The notes beneath the pieces are model-generated. The model saw only the letters and a list, made by a program, of their open reading frames with translations, was not told the DNA's origin and ran no database searches. A stretch of 8,811 nucleotides of DNA, taken from Firmicutes bacterium UBA6132 (GTDB lineage Bacteria; Bacillota_A; Clostridia; Tissierellales; Sedimentibacteraceae). The DNA lies in NCBI GenBank assembly GCA_002435835.1, contig DIVM01000146.1:1-8811 (forward strand), read 5' to 3'. Made by a program: the position numbers and the translations under genes. Below, one piece after another: positions 6,522-8,811 of the stretch; the stretch's first letter is position 1, and every line of letters begins with the position of its first letter.

Positions 6522-7517
6522 TTAAATATTATAACATCGTTTTTGGGAATTTTGACCTAAAAATTCTAATGAATTTTTTGCCCATAATGAATCTTTGGCA
6601 ATTGCTCTGCCAACACCAATTAAATCTGCCTTACCTTCCTCAAGCAGCATTTCTGCAACATCAGGTTTAGTAATACCCCCAGTTAATATTACAGGTAGTG
6701 ATACAACGCTTTTAATTGCTTCAGAAAGTTCTGAAAAATAACCCTGTTCATTACGTCCAGGAATTTCATATCCGCATAAACCTCCTGTTACATCCAAAAC
6801 ATCTATTCCAGCCATTTCAAAAAGTTGTGCAGCAATTTTGCTTTCTTCAATTGAAATACCACCTTCAATATAATCAGATACTCCTAACCGTAAAAATAAT
6901 GGATAATCATTACCTACCGCATCTCTTATTTTTCTTATTATTTGTAAATGTATTAAAACCCTACTTAAAATATCCCCACCATATTCATCAGTACGTTTAT
7001 TAGTTAATGGTGATAAAAATTGATTTAAAAGATATCCATGTGCTGAATGAATTTCAACACCGTCAAAACCTGCCTGTTTGACGCGAAGAGCAGCATCCTT
7101 AAAATTTTCTATTATTTCTTTTATTTCTTTAATAGTTAATTCTTTTGGAGCTAAGTCATTTAATTTTCTTGGATGTACTACAGTTGAGGGTGCAACTAGA
7201 CTACCTGAATGATTTATTTGCAAAACTGCTTTTGAACCATTATTATGAATTACATCTGCAAGTTTTTTCAAGTCTTCAATAAAATAATCTTCTGCAATAG
7301 AAATTTGATTTTTAGATGCCTGACCGTCTTTTACATAACAGTGCTCTATTATTATTAATGAAATGTATCCTCCTTTAGATTTTTCATTATAATAATCTAA
7401 TATTTCTTTACTTACTCTTCCATCATTTTCAGCTTGAGCAGTTACCATGGGAGGCATTACTAATCTATTATTCAATGAAAGATTTTTCATTTTTAAAGGT
7501 TTAAGCAAATTAGACAT
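6522..7517 (-). CDS. NADH:flavin oxidoreductase, Old Yellow Enzyme family
   Basis: This 331-residue protein is an FMN-binding TIM barrel of the Old Yellow Enzyme family, which typically reduces activated C=C bonds using NAD(P)H. Seen: the barrel start LKPLKMKNLSLNNRLVMPPM (5-24), QINHSG (100-105), the active-site HSAHGYLLNQF (157-167) with His157, His160 and Tyr162, TNKRTDEYGG (172-181) and the phosphate-binding GVGRAI (301-306). The YqjM-type cysteine expected in the first strand is replaced (MPPMVTA). The C-terminal 4Fe-4S cysteines and NAD(P)H domain of the roughly 660-residue clostridial enoate reductases are absent, so it is a single-domain enzyme needing an external or directly binding hydride donor. 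The ATG at 7517 has AAAAGGAGA 6 bases upstream. It lies downstream of hbd beyond a hairpin, so it may be transcribed separately or by read-through. The substrate is unknown. Confidence 0.85.
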   Translation of the reverse strand: MSNLLKPLKMKNLSLNNRLVMPPMVTAQAENDGRVSKEILDYYNEKSKGGYISLIIIEHCYVKDGQASKNQISIAEDYFIEDLKKLADVIHNNGSKAVLQINHSGSLVAPSTVVHPRKLNDLAPKELTIKEIKEIIENFKDAALRVKQAGFDGVEIHSAHGYLLNQFLSPLTNKRTDEYGGDILSRVLIHLQIIRKIRDAVGNDYPLFLRLGVSDYIEGGISIEESKIAAQLFEMAGIDVLDVTGGLCGYEIPGRNEQGYFSELSEAIKSVVSLPVILTGGITKPDVAEMLLEEGKADLIGVGRAIAKDSLWAKNSLEFLGQNSQKRCYNI

Positions 7518-7571
7518 ATTAATCTCCTTTTATTATATAAAATTGTAGTTGTTAACTTATCTTATTTAAAT

Positions 7572-7617
7572 AAAAATAAATAAACCTTGTTAAGAATTAA
7601 TTTCAAGGTTTATTTAT
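7572..7617 (-). terminator. terminator downstream of hbd
   Basis: A 14-bp perfect stem (7576-7589 with 7604-7617; outer part AT only, inner part AAACCTTG/CAAGGTTT) has a 14-base loop. On the minus strand it is followed by TTTTATTTAAAT. It starts about 55 bases past the hbd stop and 58 bases before the flavin oxidoreductase start. The downstream T run is short, so some read-through into the flavin oxidoreductase is possible. Confidence 0.65.
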
Positions 7618-7672
7618 ATGAAAGCACTTATATTCAATAATTATTACAACATTGATTTATATTTGCTTTAAA

Positions 7673-8506
7673 TTATTTATATTCATAAAACCCTTTTCCA
7701 GTCTTCCTACCCAACAGATTTGCTCTAACCATCTTTACTAATAATGGATGAGGTCTATATTTTGAATCTCCGAATTCTTTAAATAATACTTCCATTATAG
7801 CTAAACAAACATCATTACCTACCATATCTCCTAAAGCTAAAGGTCCTATAGGATGGTTTGCACCTAATTTCATTGCTGTATCAATATCATCTGCCTTTGC
7901 TATTCCTTCTGCCAATATTCCTACTGCTTCATTAATCATAGGAATCAATATTCTGTTAACTACAAATCCAGGTGCTTCTTCAACTTCAACTGGGGTTTTA
8001 CCTATTTGTTGAGTTAATTGAAGGATTGAATCTTTAGTATTTTCTGATGTAGCTATTCCTTTAATTATTTCAACCAATTTCATCACTGGAACAGGGTTAA
8101 AGAAATGCATTCCTATTACTTTATCAGGTCTGTTAGTAGCACTTGCTATTTCAGTTATTGACAAAGATGAAGTGTTAGTTGATAATATTGTTTCAGCCTT
8201 GCATATTTTATCTAACTCAGCAAAAATTTCTTTCTTTAATTGCATATCTTCTGTAGCTGCTTCAATAACTAAATCAACATCTTTAGCATCTTCTATTGAT
8301 TGCGTCGATGTAATAAAAGAAAGAATTCTTTCTTTATCTTCCACTGTTATTTTTCCTTTTGAAACCTGCTTATCTAAATCTTTGTATATTATTTTCATTC
8401 CTTTTCCAGGAGTTCTTTCTCTCATATAAACTTCTATCCCTGACTGAGCAAAAGTTTGAACTATTCCAGCTCCCATTGTTCCTGATCCTAATACATATAT
8501 TTTCAT
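7673..8506 (-). CDS. hbd: 3-hydroxybutyryl-CoA dehydrogenase
   Basis: This 277-residue enzyme interconverts acetoacetyl-CoA and 3-hydroxybutyryl-CoA with NAD(P)H, a step of clostridial butyrate/butanol formation and of short-chain 3-hydroxyacyl-CoA oxidation. The N-terminal Rossmann fold carries GSGTMGAG (7-14). By spacing against the human enzyme, the catalytic residues are Ser113 in [11 protein letters not shown], His134 in [16 protein letters not shown], Glu146 in the same block and Asn184 in [15 protein letters not shown]. The C-terminal dimerisation domain is complete and ends [14 protein letters not shown]. The ATG at 8506 has AAAGGAG 8 bases upstream. It follows the second aldehyde dehydrogenase by 59 bases on the same strand with no hairpin between them, so the two are probably co-transcribed. 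That pairing favours C4 acyl-CoA/aldehyde metabolism. Family assignment is firm; direction of flux is not visible. Confidence 0.95.
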   Translation of the reverse strand: MKIYVLGSGTMGAGIVQTFAQSGIEVYMRERTPGKGMKIIYKDLDKQVSKGKITVEDKERILSFITSTQSIEDAKDVDLVIEAATEDMQLKKEIFAELDKICKAETILSTNTSSLSITEIASATNRPDKVIGMHFFNPVPVMKLVEIIKGIATSENTKDSILQLTQQIGKTPVEVEEAPGFVVNRILIPMINEAVGILAEGIAKADDIDTAMKLGANHPIGPLALGDMVGNDVCLAIMEVLFKEFGDSKYRPHPLLVKMVRANLLGRKTGKGFYEYK

Positions 8507-8565
8507 AAGTAATACTCCTTTAAATTTTTTATTTTAGATACATTTTTATTAAAATTTAGCTCTTT

Positions 8566-8811
8566 TTAGTCAGCCCAAATTTCTTCGTCAGTAGGAGCTG
8601 TTCTGTCTACAACTCTTCCTATTCTTGAAACATTCATTAAATGTTTATAATCTAAGTTTTCTGAAATACTGTTGTTTCCCCATGTACCGCATCCCAATGT
8701 AGTAGTAGGAGCAAATCCATTATATAAAGATCCACCAGCTGTTGTTGATGACGGAGCATTAACTACCAATCTACTTACTGTTAAATTGATACCTGCATAT
8801 TCAATATGTTC
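8566..8811 (-). CDS. second CoA-acylating aldehyde dehydrogenase, C-terminal part
   Basis: The frame is open from the right edge of the window to the TAA at 8568-8566 and encodes 81 residues, EHIEYAGINLTVSRLVV to DEEIWAD. It aligns without gaps to residues 376-456 of the dehydrogenase at 4568-5938, with only three differences (Ile434 to Met, Val446 to Thr, Asn456 to Asp). About 24 of 243 bases differ, nearly all at silent positions, so both copies have been kept under protein-level selection since duplication. The gene starts beyond the window, so an internal TTG near 8769 should not be taken as its start. The catalytic cysteine would lie outside the window. It is upstream of hbd by 59 bases and probably in one operon with it. 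The same substrate uncertainty applies as for the complete paralogue. Confidence 0.88.
   Translation of the reverse strand, partial: EHIEYAGINLTVSRLVVNAPSSTTAGGSLYNGFAPTTTLGCGTWGNNSISENLDYKHLMNVSRIGRVVDRTAPTDEEIWAD

Noticed and set aside
6716..7003. Plus-strand open frame antisense to the flavin oxidoreductase
   Set aside because: It lies wholly within a well-supported gene on the other strand, has no ribosome binding site and shows no recognisable motif.
7532..7537. Minus-strand TATAAT as the -10 box of the flavin oxidoreductase
   Set aside because: It would start transcription inside the ribosome binding site and has no -35 box at suitable spacing.
8566..8769. A separate 67-codon gene starting from TTG at 8769
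   Set aside because: The frame continues without a stop to the window edge and aligns to the C-terminus of the complete aldehyde dehydrogenase, so it is the tail of a larger gene.
4568..8811. The repeated dehydrogenase sequence as an assembly error
   Set aside because: The copies differ at about 24 scattered, mostly silent positions and have different flanking genes, so they are genuine paralogues.
1..8811. CRISPR arrays, tRNA or rRNA genes, and insertion sequences
   Set aside because: No regularly spaced repeats, cloverleaf-like genes, rRNA signatures, transposase-like proteins or terminal inverted repeats were seen.

Overview
The window reads as a stretch of chromosome from an AT-rich, anaerobic, low-GC Gram-positive bacterium (Clostridia or Tissierellia type). 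This rests on strong AGGAGG-type ribosome binding sites before every gene whose start is in the window, a consensus sigma-A promoter, heavy A/T third-position codon use, and a set of fermentative CoA-linked enzymes. The species cannot be named from sequence alone.

Region 1 (1-2123, minus strand) is an acetoin dehydrogenase operon read in the order acoA (E1 alpha), acoB (E1 beta), acoC (E2 lipoyl acyltransferase; only its first 45 codons are present). Region 2 (2124-2450) is a compact divergent control region. It holds a near-consensus sigma-54 (-24/-12) promoter firing into acoA, a perfect 26-bp palindrome about 185 bp upstream of the predicted acoA start site, a second half-site exactly 32 bp away, and a perfect-consensus sigma-A promoter firing into acoR. 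Region 3 (2451-4481, plus strand) is acoR, a GAF-PAS-AAA+-Fis sigma-54 activator. It most likely binds the palindrome and switches on acoABC.

Region 4 (4494-5938) holds a strong hairpin terminator between convergent genes and a complete CoA-acylating aldehyde dehydrogenase on the minus strand. Acetoin cleavage yields acetyl-CoA plus acetaldehyde, so this enzyme could turn the acetaldehyde into a second acetyl-CoA. It also strongly resembles SucD-type succinate-semialdehyde dehydrogenases, so the substrate is open. Region 5 (5939-6521) is a 583-bp AT-rich gap with no credible gene. It carries a hairpin and a decayed fragment about 50 bp long that matches codons 58-74 of acoR.

Region 6 (6522-8811, minus strand) has an Old Yellow Enzyme-type flavin oxidoreductase, a 3-hydroxybutyryl-CoA dehydrogenase (hbd), and the C-terminal 81 codons of a second aldehyde dehydrogenase. 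Over those codons the second enzyme is 78/81 identical to the first. The acoR relic together with the second dehydrogenase suggests that an ancestral acoR-aldehyde dehydrogenase module was duplicated, and that the extra regulator decayed while the enzyme was kept.

Nothing in the window is a clearly unprecedented system. The points most worth following are the acoA/acoR control region, the acoR relic, and the paired dehydrogenases.
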